Positions 1 through 7,946 of a stretch of DNA of 64,000 nucleotides are shown here, in pieces. Below the pieces are notes generated by a model. It was given only the letters and a program-made list of their open reading frames with translations. It searched no databases and was not told the origin of the DNA. The number at the start of each line of letters is the position of its first letter. Within the stretch, counting starts at the first letter, position 1. The position numbers and the translations under genes are program-made. Source of the DNA: Caulobacter sp. CCUG 60055 (GTDB lineage Bacteria; Pseudomonadota; Alphaproteobacteria; Caulobacterales; Caulobacteraceae); the NCBI RefSeq assembly GCF_022750545.1, contig NZ_PUIC01000003.1, forward strand, positions 186,001-250,000. Reading direction: 5' to 3'.

Positions 1-1
1 C

Positions 2-613
2 CATGCTCAAGCCAAGGTCGCCGTCGTCTATCATTCCGGCTACGGCCACACCGCCGTCCTGGCCGAGAAGGTCGCCGAGGGCGTCCGCGAATCCGGCGCC
101 GAGGCCGTCCTGCTCAAGGTCGAGAGCGCCGGGCAGGACTTCGATCCGCTGCTCGACGCCATCACCGAGGCCGACGCCGTGGTGTTCGGCGCGCCGACCT
201 ACATGGGCGACGTCTCGGCCGTGTTCAAAGCCTTCATCGACGCCACCTCTAAGCCCTGGTTCAACAGCCTTTGGAAGGACAAGCTGGCCGGCGGCTTCAC
301 CAATTCGCACAGCTTCTCGGGCGACAAGGTCCACGCCCTGACCACCCTGGCCGTGCTCGCCGCCCAGCACGGCATGAACTGGGTCAGCCTCGGCCTCGCC
401 CCTCCCGGGGTGACCGCCGCCGAACGCGGCCCCGACACGCTCAACCGCGTCGGCGCCTTCCTGGGCCTCGCCGCCCAGTCCGACCACGTCTCGCCCGAGC
501 TGAGCCCGCCGGCCGGCGACCGCGAGACCGCCCGCCTGCAGGGCCTGCGCATCGGCGAAGCCGCCCTGCGCTGGAAGCGCGGCGCGGCGGCCGACCTGGC
601 CCAGGCGGCCTGA
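2..613 (+). CDS. Flavodoxin-like NAD(P)H-dependent oxidoreductase, 5' end cut by window
   Basis: The frame is open from the first bases of the window, so the start codon lies to the left. The visible N-terminus reads KVAVVYHSGYGHTAVLAEKV, a beta strand followed by an FMN phosphate-binding loop typical of flavodoxin/WrbA-type proteins. Further on, VVFGAPTYMGDVSAVFKAFI matches the second FMN-contacting loop (GSPTYxG) of the same fold. The family reduces quinones or other acceptors with NAD(P)H through bound FMN in the cytoplasm. The length of about 203 residues fits the family. The next gene (an SDR) follows after 71 bp on the same strand. The specific substrate cannot be told. Confidence 0.82.
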   Translation, partial: HAQAKVAVVYHSGYGHTAVLAEKVAEGVRESGAEAVLLKVESAGQDFDPLLDAITEADAVVFGAPTYMGDVSAVFKAFIDATSKPWFNSLWKDKLAGGFTNSHSFSGDKVHALTTLAVLAAQHGMNWVSLGLAPPGVTAAERGPDTLNRVGAFLGLAAQSDHVSPELSPPAGDRETARLQGLRIGEAALRWKRGAAADLAQAA

Positions 614-684
614 CGCCGACTTGAACCGGCGGTGACGGCGGGCCAATCTTGCAGGCGTAAGAACGCTTCGAGGGCCCGCCCGTC

Positions 685-1485
685 ATGACCCGCCGCCTCT
701 GCCTCGTCACCGGCGCCTCCGCCGGCATCGGCGCGGCCTTCGCCCGCGTCTACGCCCAGCATGGCTACGACGTGGCCCTGACGGCGCGGCGGGCGGACCG
801 GCTCGACCGGCTGGCCGACGAGATCCGCCTGCGCTACGGGGTCGAGGCCTTTTCGATCGCCGCCGACCTGGCGCAGGAGGATGCGGTCGATGTCATCCTG
901 CAAGGCGTCGCCGACCATGGCCGGGTGGTGGACGCCCTGGTCAACAACGCCGGCTACGGACTGCCGGGAGCCTATGTCAGCGCCGGCTGGTCCGAGCAGC
1001 GCGCCCTGCTGCGGGTGCTGCTCGACGCCCCGTGCGAGCTGGCGCACAAGGTGCTGCCGGGCATGATCGAGCGGCGCTTCGGACGCATCGTCAACGTCGC
1101 CTCGCTGGCCGGGCTGATCCCCGGCGCGGCCGGACAGACGCTCTACGGCCCGGCCAAGGCCTTCCTGGTCAAGTTCTCCCAGGGGCTGCACCTGGAGACC
1201 GCCGCCCAGGGCGTGCACGTCACCGCCCTTTGTCCCGGCTTCACCTATTCCGAGTTCCACGACGTCAACAACACCCGCGAGGACATCAGCCGCAACACCC
1301 CGTCCTGGCTGTGGCTGGGCGCCGACGAGGTGGCCGCCGAGGGCTACGAGGCGGCCGAGGCCAACCGCGCGGTCTGCGTCACCGGCTCGCCGAACAAGGC
1401 CATCGCGGCGGCGGCCAAGCTGATCCCCGACGACTGGGCCCTGGCCCTGATGGCCAGCCAGGGCGGCCGCTTCCGCAAGGTCTGA
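685..1485 (+). CDS. Short-chain dehydrogenase/reductase (SDR) family oxidoreductase
   Basis: A 266-residue classical SDR. The NAD(P)-binding motif TGASAGIG is at residues 9-16, NNAG at 87-90, and the catalytic Ser140, Tyr154 and Lys158 sit in VNVAS and YGPAK, so the active site is intact. Arginines at the end of the second strand (TARRADR) suggest an NADP preference, by analogy with other SDRs. SDRs interconvert alcohols and carbonyl compounds; the substrate is not predictable here. It lies between a flavodoxin-like oxidoreductase and a convergent MarC gene, with only 3 bp separating its stop from the MarC stop. Confidence 0.85.
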   Translation: MTRRLCLVTGASAGIGAAFARVYAQHGYDVALTARRADRLDRLADEIRLRYGVEAFSIAADLAQEDAVDVILQGVADHGRVVDALVNNAGYGLPGAYVSAGWSEQRALLRVLLDAPCELAHKVLPGMIERRFGRIVNVASLAGLIPGAAGQTLYGPAKAFLVKFSQGLHLETAAQGVHVTALCPGFTYSEFHDVNNTREDISRNTPSWLWLGADEVAAEGYEAAEANRAVCVTGSPNKAIAAAAKLIPDDWALALMASQGGRFRKV

Positions 1486-1488
1486 GGC

Positions 1489-2199
1489 TCAGTCCTTGTC
1501 CGAGGCGTAGGGCGCGACGGTGTCGTGGCGCACCAGCCCCCGCGTCGAATCGGCCACCCCGGCGATGACGAACTGCACGGCCATGGCGCACAGGATCAGG
1601 CCCAGCACCCGCACGATGATGGTCATGCCGATGCGGCCCAGCATGCGGCTGATCAACCCGGTGGCCCAGAAGGCCAGGAGGATGGTCAGGGCCACCCCGG
1701 CGATGACGCCGAAGCCCATCACCGCGCCGGTCAGGCCGAAACGCTTGGCCTCGCCGGCGTAGATCACCACCGTCGAGATCGCCCCCGGCCCGATCAGCAG
1801 CGGCATGGCGAAGGGCACGATCAGCCGCTCGAACCGGCGGCGGGCGTAGGCGCGGGTCGACAGCGGCTCGCCGTCGGTGGCCGCCTCGGCGAAGGCGGCG
1901 GTGAAATCGTCGCGCGCCATCTCCAGGCCCAGCAGGAACAACAGGATGCCTCCGGCGATGCGGAAGGCCGGCAGCGAGATGCCGAAGAACTGCAGGAGGG
2001 CCAGGCCGCTGAAATAGAAGAAGGTCAGGAAGACCATGGCGAACAGGGCGATGTAGACCGCCGTCAGCCGCCGGCCGGCCGCCGTCGCCCCCACCGTCGC
2101 CGCCGCGAACACCGGCACGTTGCCGATCGGGTCGATCAGGGCGAACAGGGCGACGAAGAAGTTCACGAAGAAGTTGACGGAGATGTCCGCGTGTCCCAT
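1489..2199 (-). CDS. MarC family integral membrane protein
   Basis: A 236-residue polytopic inner-membrane protein with about six hydrophobic segments. The N-terminus (FFVNFFVALFALIDPIGNVP) carries the ALxDPIGNxP signature of the MarC/UPF0056 family, and a second related half follows around PFAMPLLIGPGAIS. The family is often labelled as transporters, but the role of its members is not established. The frame is open a further 57 codons upstream, but that stretch is Arg/Pro/Gly-rich with no membrane character, so the ATG that gives MGHADIS was chosen. It is divergent to pyrF, with about 140 bp between them. Confidence 0.85.
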   Translation of the reverse strand: MGHADISVNFFVNFFVALFALIDPIGNVPVFAAATVGATAAGRRLTAVYIALFAMVFLTFFYFSGLALLQFFGISLPAFRIAGGILLFLLGLEMARDDFTAAFAEAATDGEPLSTRAYARRRFERLIVPFAMPLLIGPGAISTVVIYAGEAKRFGLTGAVMGFGVIAGVALTILLAFWATGLISRMLGRIGMTIIVRVLGLILCAMAVQFVIAGVADSTRGLVRHDTVAPYASDKD

Positions 2200-2296
2200 G
2201 CAGAGGCTCGCTTTCAACTTTTCGGCTTCGACCGCCAGGGTCCCAGGACCCTTGTGTAAGGCCGCGCGCGCGCGCAAGCCACCCCTGGCGCGCGAC

Positions 2297-2312
2297 GGCC
2301 CCCCGGGGGGCC
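2297..2312. repeat. Perfect 16-bp G/C palindrome in the pyrF leader
   Basis: GGCCCCCCGGGGGGCC is a perfect palindrome ending about 26 bp before the pyrF start and about 10 bp before its Shine-Dalgarno. In RNA it would compete to form a very stable stem next to the ribosome binding site. No T-tract follows, so it is not an intrinsic terminator. A role in pyrF expression is only inference. Confidence 0.4.
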
Positions 2313-2338
2313 GAGCCCCGACCGGAGGAGGACCCGCC

Positions 2339-3085
2339 ATGACCACCGCCCAAAGCGCCCAGGACGCCATGACCGCCGCCAGCGACCCGCGCCTGATCGT
2401 TCCGCTCGACGTGCCGACCGTCGCCGAGGCCCGCGCCCTGGTCGACCGCCTGGGCGAGGCCGTCTCGTTCTACAAGGTCGGGCTGCAGCTGTTCGCCAGC
2501 GGCGGCATGGAGCTGGCGCGGGCGCTCAAGGGCGAGGGCAAGCAGGTGTTCCTGGACTGGAAGCTGCACGACATCGGCGCCACGGTCGAGAAGGCCGCCG
2601 CCGCCCTGGCCGTCGCCGGCTGCGACCTGCTGACCGTGCATGGCGAGCCCCAGGTGATGAAGGCCGCCGTGCGGGGCCGCAAGGCCGCCGGCGACGAGGG
2701 CCTGAACATCCTGGCGGTGACGGTGATGACCAGCCTGACCGACGCCGACCTCGACGAGATGGGCTACGCCATGGGGGTCGAGGCCCTGGTCGAGCGGCGC
2801 ATCCGCCAGGCGCTGGCCTGCGGCTGCGACGGGGTGGTCGCCAGTCCGCACGAGGCGGCGATGGCCCGCGCCCTGGCCCGCGAGGCGGGGCGCCTCGACT
2901 TCCTGGTGGTGACGCCCGGCGTGCGGCCGGACTGGGCCGGCAAGGACGACCAGGCCCGGGCGGCGACCCCGGCCGAGGCCCTGGCGGCGGGCGCCAGCCA
3001 CATCGTCTGCGGCCGGCCGATCACCGCCGCCGCCGACCCACGCGCGGCGGCCGAGCGGATCGTCGCCGAGATCGCCGGGGTCTAG
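2339..3085 (+). CDS. pyrF: Orotidine-5'-phosphate decarboxylase
   Basis: Catalyses the last step of UMP synthesis, decarboxylating OMP to UMP in the cytoplasm. The 248-residue protein shows the catalytic D-x-K-x-x-D motif in FLDWKLHDIG (Asp73, Lys75, Asp78), the substrate loop around LTVHGE, and the phosphate-binding end VTPGVRPDWAG followed by IVCGRPIT. The frame extends upstream, but the ATG at this start is preceded by GGAGGAGGA at the right distance; a second ATG ten codons later is possible. It stands alone, divergent from MarC and convergent with a small secreted-protein gene. A G/C palindrome lies in its leader and a possible terminator follows. Confidence 0.95.
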   Translation: MTTAQSAQDAMTAASDPRLIVPLDVPTVAEARALVDRLGEAVSFYKVGLQLFASGGMELARALKGEGKQVFLDWKLHDIGATVEKAAAALAVAGCDLLTVHGEPQVMKAAVRGRKAAGDEGLNILAVTVMTSLTDADLDEMGYAMGVEALVERRIRQALACGCDGVVASPHEAAMARALAREAGRLDFLVVTPGVRPDWAGKDDQARAATPAEALAAGASHIVCGRPITAAADPRAAAERIVAEIAGV

Positions 3086-3115
3086 GCCGGCGGCGCGCGG
3101 GAGCCGGTCGGCGAT

Positions 3116-3143
3116 GGCGAGCATGCGCCGTCGCTCGCCTTTC
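3116..3143 (+). terminator. Possible intrinsic terminator after pyrF
   Basis: GGCGAGC (3116-3122) can pair with GCTCGCC (3133-3139) across a 10-nt loop, followed by TTTC. It lies 30 bp beyond the pyrF stop. The T-run is short, so efficiency is uncertain. Confidence 0.4.
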
Positions 3144-3196
3144 GCGGCGGCCCCGGCCTTCGCCTGAAGGATTGAAGCGGCGGTAGGGCCCGAACC

Positions 3197-3631
3197 CTAG
3201 CGGACCGAGACCGAAACCCTGCTCGACGCGTGGGCCGAGGCGAAGGCCGAAGCCCGGGCCGAGGCGAACGCGGCGACCGGCCGCGACGGCCAGATCACAT
3301 AGCCCCAGCGCACGCCCGTATCCAAGACCAGGCCCTGGGGACCGACGCCGCCCGCGCCCGCGAAGAAGCTGGCCGGCAGGCGGACGGTCTCGGGGCCCGG
3401 ACCCCAGCCGCCGTAGTCGCCGTATCCGCCATAGGCCGGGGCGCTCCACGCCGATGGCGCCGGCCACGGCGCCTGGACGGGCGATGCATAGACGGGCTGG
3501 GCGTAGACTGGCGAGGCGGGCGCGGACCAGGCGGCCTCCGGCCCCCAGTTCTGCGCCCAGTCCTGGGCCGCGGCCGCGCCGGCCGCCAGCAGGGCCAGGG
3601 CGGCCGTCCCGGCGCAGATCATCGGTTTCAT
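3197..3631 (-). CDS. Small secreted protein of unknown function
   Basis: I do not recognise a family. The 144-residue product begins MKPMICAGTAALALLAAGAA, a clear Sec signal peptide with a probable cleavage after AAAA near residue 22. The mature part is rich in Ala, Pro, Tyr and Trp (repeats of the type PVYAQPVYASPV and YGGYGDYGGWGPG), and the tail is an Ala/Ser repeat (ASARASAFASAHASS). A GTG four codons upstream lies inside the GGAGG ribosome binding site, so the ATG at 3631 is the better start. A CtrA-like site lies 44-58 bp upstream. It is probably periplasmic or surface-exposed. Confidence 0.65.
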   Translation of the reverse strand: MKPMICAGTAALALLAAGAAAAQDWAQNWGPEAAWSAPASPVYAQPVYASPVQAPWPAPSAWSAPAYGGYGDYGGWGPGPETVRLPASFFAGAGGVGPQGLVLDTGVRWGYVIWPSRPVAAFASARASAFASAHASSRVSVSVR

Positions 3632-3674
3632 CGTCGCCTCCACGCGATCGTCTCCACGTCCGCGTTCATAATCC

Positions 3675-3689
3675 TTAACATAAACTTAG
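3675..3689. promoter_or_regulatory. CtrA-like binding site (TTAA-N7-TTAG)
   Basis: TTAACATAAACTTAG matches the CtrA consensus TTAA-N7-TTAA except for the last base. It lies 44-58 bp upstream of the small secreted protein start at 3631 and within an unusually AT-rich patch. CtrA is the cell-cycle master regulator of Caulobacterales; binding here is an inference from the match and position. Confidence 0.45.
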
Positions 3690-3729
3690 GGAGGCGACGA
3701 CGGCTGCGCCAGTGCGCGGCGGCGAGGGA

Positions 3730-3930
3730 TCAGAAATCGACCGCGACGCCCTTGCGCTCCCAGTCGCCGAAACGCGTGGGCTCGGGGCCGGCGGGGCCGC
3801 CCTGCTCGCCGGTGTCGGCGCGGGCGGCCTCGGCGGCGCGGCGGGCGGCGGCCTCTTCAAGGGCCCGGCGGGCGGCGGGCGTCAGGACGCGGTCGGCGCG
3901 GCCGGCGGTTGGAGGGACTTGGTCGGTCAT
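3730..3930 (-). CDS. DUF1674 / SDHAF4-type succinate dehydrogenase assembly factor
   Basis: A 66-residue protein whose C-terminus, GPEPTRFGDWERKGVAVDF, is the signature of DUF1674, the bacterial counterpart of mitochondrial SDHAF4, which aids flavination and assembly of the SdhA subunit. The N-terminal half is Ala/Arg-rich and probably disordered, as in the family. It is divergent from the rsmB-like gene. Function is transferred from the family. Confidence 0.8.
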   Translation of the reverse strand: MTDQVPPTAGRADRVLTPAARRALEEAAARRAAEAARADTGEQGGPAGPEPTRFGDWERKGVAVDF

Positions 3931-4065
3931 GACGTCTTATCTAGGAACCAGCGCCCGTCGGCGAAAGCCGGCTGCGGCGCTTCGCCGTTTCGAACGGCCG
4001 CCGTCCTGGTCTAGAAGGCCGGATGGCGCCGCCGATCCAGCGCCCCACGCCCGGAGTCCGCCGTC

Positions 4066-5436
4066 ATCGCCCGTCCCCCCGTCCCGCCCGGCCGCAAGCC
4101 GCGTCCCGCCTCCCGCAAACCCTCGACGCCCCGCGCCGCCGCGCCCAGGCTGGAAAAGCCCCGCGCCGCGCCGGTTTCGGTCGATCCGGCGCGCGAGGCG
4201 GCCCTGGCGGTGGTCGAGGCGGCGCTGGAGCGGCGCGGCGGCCTGGACGAGGCGCTCGGCGCCGCGGCCCTGGCCGGGCTCGACCCGCGCGACCGGGGCT
4301 TCGCCCGCATGACGGCGATGACCGTGCTGCGCCGGCTCGGCCAGATCGACCGCGCCCTGGGGGCCCGGCTGCAGAAGCCGCCGCCGCCGCCGGTCGTCGC
4401 CCTGCTGCGGCTGGGCGCGGCCCAGGCCCTCTATATGGACGTGCCCGACTTCGCGGCGGTGTCGACCACCCTGGCCCTGGCCGAGGCGCGCGGCGATACG
4501 CGGCCGTTCAAGGGCCTGATCAACGGCGTGCTGCGCGGCCTGCTGCGCGAGCCGCCCGTCTTCGATCCCGAAACCCTGGCGCCGGCCTGGCTGTTCGCCC
4601 GCTGGCGCGCCGCCTATGGCGGGGAGACCGCCCAGGCCCTCGCCGCCGCCATCGCCGACGAGCCGGCGACCGACCTGACCCTGCGCGACCCCGCCGAGGC
4701 CGAGACGGTCGCCGCCCAGGTCGAGGGCCGCGTCCTGGCCGGCGGCGGCGTCCGCGCCGGCCTGAAGGGCGACCTGTCCGGCTGGCCGGGCTTCGCCGAA
4801 GGCCGCTGGTGGGTGCAGGACGCCGCCGCCGCCGTCCCCGCCCGGCTGCTGGCGGTCCGTCCGGGCGAGACCGTCCTCGACCTGTGCGCCGCGCCCGGCG
4901 GCAAGACCCTGCAGCTGGCCGCGGCCGGCGGCCGGGTCACCGCCGTCGACCGCTCCGCGCCGCGCCTGCGCCGCCTGGCCGAGAACCTCGCCCGCACCGG
5001 CCTGGAGGCCGAGGTGGTCGCCCAGCCGGCCGAGACCTGGGAGGACCCGCGCAAGTTCGACGCCGTGCTGCTCGACGCGCCCTGCTCGGCCACCGGCACC
5101 TTCCGCCGCCAGCCCGACGTGCTGTGGGCCGCCCGCCCCGCCGACATCGCCAAGCTGGCCGAGGTCCAGGCCCGCCTGCTCGACGCCGCCGCCGACCGCC
5201 TGAAACCCGGCGGACGGCTGGTCTATTGCGTCTGCTCGCTGGAGCCCGAGGAGGGCGAGGCGCAGATCGAGGCGGTTCTGCGCCGCCGGCCCGACCTGCG
5301 GCGCGACCCGGTCGCCCCGGGCGAAGCCGGCGCCCCGGCGGCCAGCCGCACGCCCGACGGGGACCTGCGCATCCTGCCCCGCCACGCGGAAGGCGGGATC
5401 GACGGCTTTTTCGTCTCCAGGTTGCAGATATCGTGA
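4066..5436 (+). CDS. rsmB: RsmB/NOP family SAM-dependent RNA (cytosine-5) methyltransferase
   Basis: Methylates cytosine C5 in RNA, by analogy 16S rRNA. An N-terminal NusB-like RNA-binding domain is followed by the Rossmann methyltransferase domain: SAM loop LDLCAAPGGKT, motif IV LDAPCSATGTFRRQPD and motif VI VYCVCSLEPEEGE, which supply both conserved cysteines. The first ATG/GTG/TTG in frame is GTG 4210, but it would remove part of the first NusB helix (AREAALAVVEAAL). The frame is open from 4015 with no usual initiator, so ATC 4066 is proposed as the start; it has GGAG nine bases upstream. CTG 4150 is another option. The stop is certain and the start is not. Confidence 0.85.
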   Translation: MARPPVPPGRKPRPASRKPSTPRAAAPRLEKPRAAPVSVDPAREAALAVVEAALERRGGLDEALGAAALAGLDPRDRGFARMTAMTVLRRLGQIDRALGARLQKPPPPPVVALLRLGAAQALYMDVPDFAAVSTTLALAEARGDTRPFKGLINGVLRGLLREPPVFDPETLAPAWLFARWRAAYGGETAQALAAAIADEPATDLTLRDPAEAETVAAQVEGRVLAGGGVRAGLKGDLSGWPGFAEGRWWVQDAAAAVPARLLAVRPGETVLDLCAAPGGKTLQLAAAGGRVTAVDRSAPRLRRLAENLARTGLEAEVVAQPAETWEDPRKFDAVLLDAPCSATGTFRRQPDVLWAARPADIAKLAEVQARLLDAAADRLKPGGRLVYCVCSLEPEEGEAQIEAVLRRRPDLRRDPVAPGEAGAPAASRTPDGDLRILPRHAEGGIDGFFVSRLQIS

Positions 5437-5509
5437 GCCGGAACGGCTGCGGGGCGCGGCGGACCGGCGGCGGCTTGCCGCGATTCAACCATAGGACTAA
5501 GTCGGAACC

Positions 5510-6190
5510 ATGAGTCAGATCCGTCCTGGCGGCCCCTCGCCGATCATCGCCCCCTCGATCCTCGCCTCGGACTTCTCGCGCCTGGGCGAAGAGATCAGGG
5601 CGGTCGAGGCGGCCGGCGCCGACTGGCTGCACATCGACGTGATGGACGGCCATTTCGTGCCCAACATCACCCTGGGCCCCGACATCGTGAAGGCGCTGCG
5701 GCCGCACGTCTCGATCCCCTTCGACGTGCACCTGATGATCGCCCCGGCCGATCCGTACCTGGAGGCCTTCGCCGCCGCCGGCGCGAACTGGATCAGCGTC
5801 CATCCCGAGGCCGGTCCGCACCTCAACCGCTCGCTCAAGCGCATCCGCCAGCTCGGGGCCAAGGCCGGCGTGGTGTTCAACCCCTCGACCCCGCCCGAGA
5901 CCATCGAATGGATGATGGACGAGATCGACCTGATCCTGGTGATGTCGATCAATCCGGGTTTCGGCGGCCAGACCTTCATGCATTCCCAGCTGAAGAAGAT
6001 CGAGCGCCTGCGCGCGATGATCGACGCCTGCGGCCGCGACATCGTGCTCGAGGTCGACGGCGGCGTCACGCCCGAGACCGCGCCCCTGTGCGTCGCCGCC
6101 GGGGCCACCGCCCTGGTGGCCGGCACCGCCGTGTTCAAGGGCGGGCCCGAAGCCTACGCCGCCAACATCGCCGCCTTGCGGAGGGCCTGA
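5510..6190 (+). CDS. rpe: Ribulose-phosphate 3-epimerase
   Basis: Interconverts ribulose 5-phosphate and xylulose 5-phosphate in the pentose phosphate and Calvin-type pathways. The 226-residue TIM barrel shows APSILASDFSRLGEEI at the N-terminus, the metal-site segment HIDVMDGHFVPN, FDVHLMI, the phosphate loop MSINPGFGGQTF and EVDGGV, all intact. The ATG follows the rsmB-like gene by about 70 bp. The stop is 7 bp before the heparinase-like gene, suggesting that rpe, the heparinase-like gene and the dehydratase form one transcript. Confidence 0.96.
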   Translation: MSQIRPGGPSPIIAPSILASDFSRLGEEIRAVEAAGADWLHIDVMDGHFVPNITLGPDIVKALRPHVSIPFDVHLMIAPADPYLEAFAAAGANWISVHPEAGPHLNRSLKRIRQLGAKAGVVFNPSTPPETIEWMMDEIDLILVMSINPGFGGQTFMHSQLKKIERLRAMIDACGRDIVLEVDGGVTPETAPLCVAAGATALVAGTAVFKGGPEAYAANIAALRRA

Positions 6191-6197
6191 GCACGCC

Positions 6198-7946
6198 ATG
6201 ACGGCCCTGCCGACCGCCCTGACCCACGCCGCCGCCGGTCCCCGGCCGGCGCTGTGGGCGTTGGCGGCCGGAACCGGGCTGCGGCGGCAGGCCGAGACCG
6301 AATGGTTCGGCTCGCCCTTCCACCTGCTCGGCCTCAGAGGCCCCCGCGCCGAGGCGGCCGCCGTGCGCCCGCACGACGCCCGGCCCGTGCGCCCCGACGT
6401 CGGCGCGGCCCTGCTCAAGGGCGTGTTCGCCTTCGGCGGCGAGACCCTCGACGTCGGGCCGGGCGGCGATCCCTGGGATCAGCCCAGTCCCAGCCGCGCC
6501 TTCGCCGAGACGCTGCACCGCTTCGCCTGGATCGCCGACCTTCTGGCGACGGGCGAGGCCGGCGCCCGCGAGGGGTTGCGGCTGCTGCTCGACTGGCGGC
6601 GACTGTTCGGCCGCTGGAACAGCTTCGCCTGGGGCGCCTTGGTCCTGGAGCGGCGGGTGCTGCACCTGGCCTGCGCCCTGGAGCCCCTGACCGCCGCCGC
6701 CTCCGAGGCCGAGACGGCGGTCCTGGCCAACGACCTCGCCCGTCAGGCCCGCCAGCTGCTCAAGCTGCGCGATCCCGAGCATCGCGCCGCCGAACGCGCC
6801 GCCGCCGCCGCGACCGCGGGCGCGGCCCTGGCCGGCGAGGCCGGCGAGGGCCTGATCGACCAGGGCCTGGACCGGCTGCGCGGCGCGCTCGACGCCGCCG
6901 TCCTGGCCGACGGCGGCCACGCCACCCGCTCGCCGGAGGCCGGGATGGAGCTGCTGTTCGACCTGCGCGCCCTCGACGACGGCCTGGCCCGGCGCGGCCG
7001 CCCGGCCCCGCCGGCCCTCAGCCGGGCCATCGACCGGCTCGACGCCGCCCTGCCGCTGTTCACCTTGCCCGACGGCCGGCTCGCCTGCTTTCAGGGCGGC
7101 GAGGAATGCGCCGCCGAGCGGGTGGCCGCCGCGCCCCGGCCCGACGTCCAGGGCGCCGAGCGCCGGCGTCCCACCCAGGCGCCGCACGCCGGCTACCAGC
7201 GGCTGCAGGGCCGGGCCATGACCATCCTTCTCGACGCCGGCGCCCCGGCGCGCGACGCCTGGAGCGTCGCGGCCTGCGGCCAGCCGGGCGCGATCGAGAT
7301 CCTCTGCGGGGCCGACCGCCTGATCACCAACTGCGGCTGGTCGCCCCGCGCCGCCGGGCGCGACGCGTTCCGGCTGGCCGAGGCCGGTTCGACCCTGTCG
7401 ATCGGCGAGGGCGCCGCCGGAACCCCGGCCGGCGGCTTCATCGGCCGCGCCCTGGGCCCCCGGCTGATCGGCGGCGCCCGCGAGGTCAAGGCCGCCCGCC
7501 AGGAAGGCGACGACGGCGTGCTGGTCGAACTGACCCACGACGGCTGGCTGGCCTCCTGGGGGTTCGTCCATGTCCGGCGGCTGTTCCTCGACCCGCGCAC
7601 CGACGAGCTGCGCGGCGAGGACCGCCTGAGCCCTGCCGCCGGCCCCGACGCCTCGCCTCCTCGCCCGCCGGCGCGGCGGACAGCCCCGGTCGCCGTGCGC
7701 TTCCACCTGCACCCGGACGTCCGCGCCTCGCTGGCGCGCGACAAGCGCAGCGTCCTGCTGCAAGGACCGTCCAACCAGGGTTGGTGGCTGCGCAACGACG
7801 CCGCCGACGTGGCGGTCGAGCCTTCGGTGCATTTTCTGGACGGCGTCGCGCGGCGCACCAGCCAGATCGTCCTTCACGCCCAGGCGCCGACGGACACGGG
7901 CGGCCGCGTGCGTTGGAAACTGACGGCGGCGGAACCGGGGGCCTAG
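6198..7946 (+). CDS. Heparinase II/III family protein
   Basis: A 582-residue protein. The N-terminal half (GLRRQAETEWFGSPFHLLGL, ALLKGVFAFGGE, FAETLHRFAWIADLL, LLLDWRRLFGRWNSFAW) is the alpha-helical region seen in alphaproteobacterial heparinase II/III-like proteins. The C-terminal half (HAGYQRLQGRAMTILLDAG and VRFHLHPDVRASLARD) matches the beta-sandwich domain. Named family members are lyases acting on uronic-acid polysaccharides, so a role in capsule, holdfast or cell-wall glycan turnover is possible. I see no signal peptide in this reading. It is wedged between rpe and a nucleotide-sugar dehydratase, whose ATG directly abuts its TAG stop. Confidence 0.75.
   Translation: MTALPTALTHAAAGPRPALWALAAGTGLRRQAETEWFGSPFHLLGLRGPRAEAAAVRPHDARPVRPDVGAALLKGVFAFGGETLDVGPGGDPWDQPSPSRAFAETLHRFAWIADLLATGEAGAREGLRLLLDWRRLFGRWNSFAWGALVLERRVLHLACALEPLTAAASEAETAVLANDLARQARQLLKLRDPEHRAAERAAAAATAGAALAGEAGEGLIDQGLDRLRGALDAAVLADGGHATRSPEAGMELLFDLRALDDGLARRGRPAPPALSRAIDRLDAALPLFTLPDGRLACFQGGEECAAERVAAAPRPDVQGAERRRPTQAPHAGYQRLQGRAMTILLDAGAPARDAWSVAACGQPGAIEILCGADRLITNCGWSPRAAGRDAFRLAEAGSTLSIGEGAAGTPAGGFIGRALGPRLIGGAREVKAARQEGDDGVLVELTHDGWLASWGFVHVRRLFLDPRTDELRGEDRLSPAAGPDASPPRPPARRTAPVAVRFHLHPDVRASLARDKRSVLLQGPSNQGWWLRNDAADVAVEPSVHFLDGVARRTSQIVLHAQAPTDTGGRVRWKLTAAEPGA

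Noticed and set aside
2262-2273. Alternating GCGCGC run near the MarC/pyrF leader
   Set aside because: Too short and expected in a GC-rich genome; not a microsatellite of note.
2200-2370. N-terminal extension of the MarC frame
   Set aside because: Arg/Pro/Gly-rich sequence overlapping the pyrF leader; the ATG at 2199 gives the family N-terminus.
3937-5385. A 482-codon minus-strand frame opposite the RsmB-type gene
   Set aside because: Low-complexity Gly/Gln/Arg content without motifs; the plus strand encodes an intact methyltransferase.
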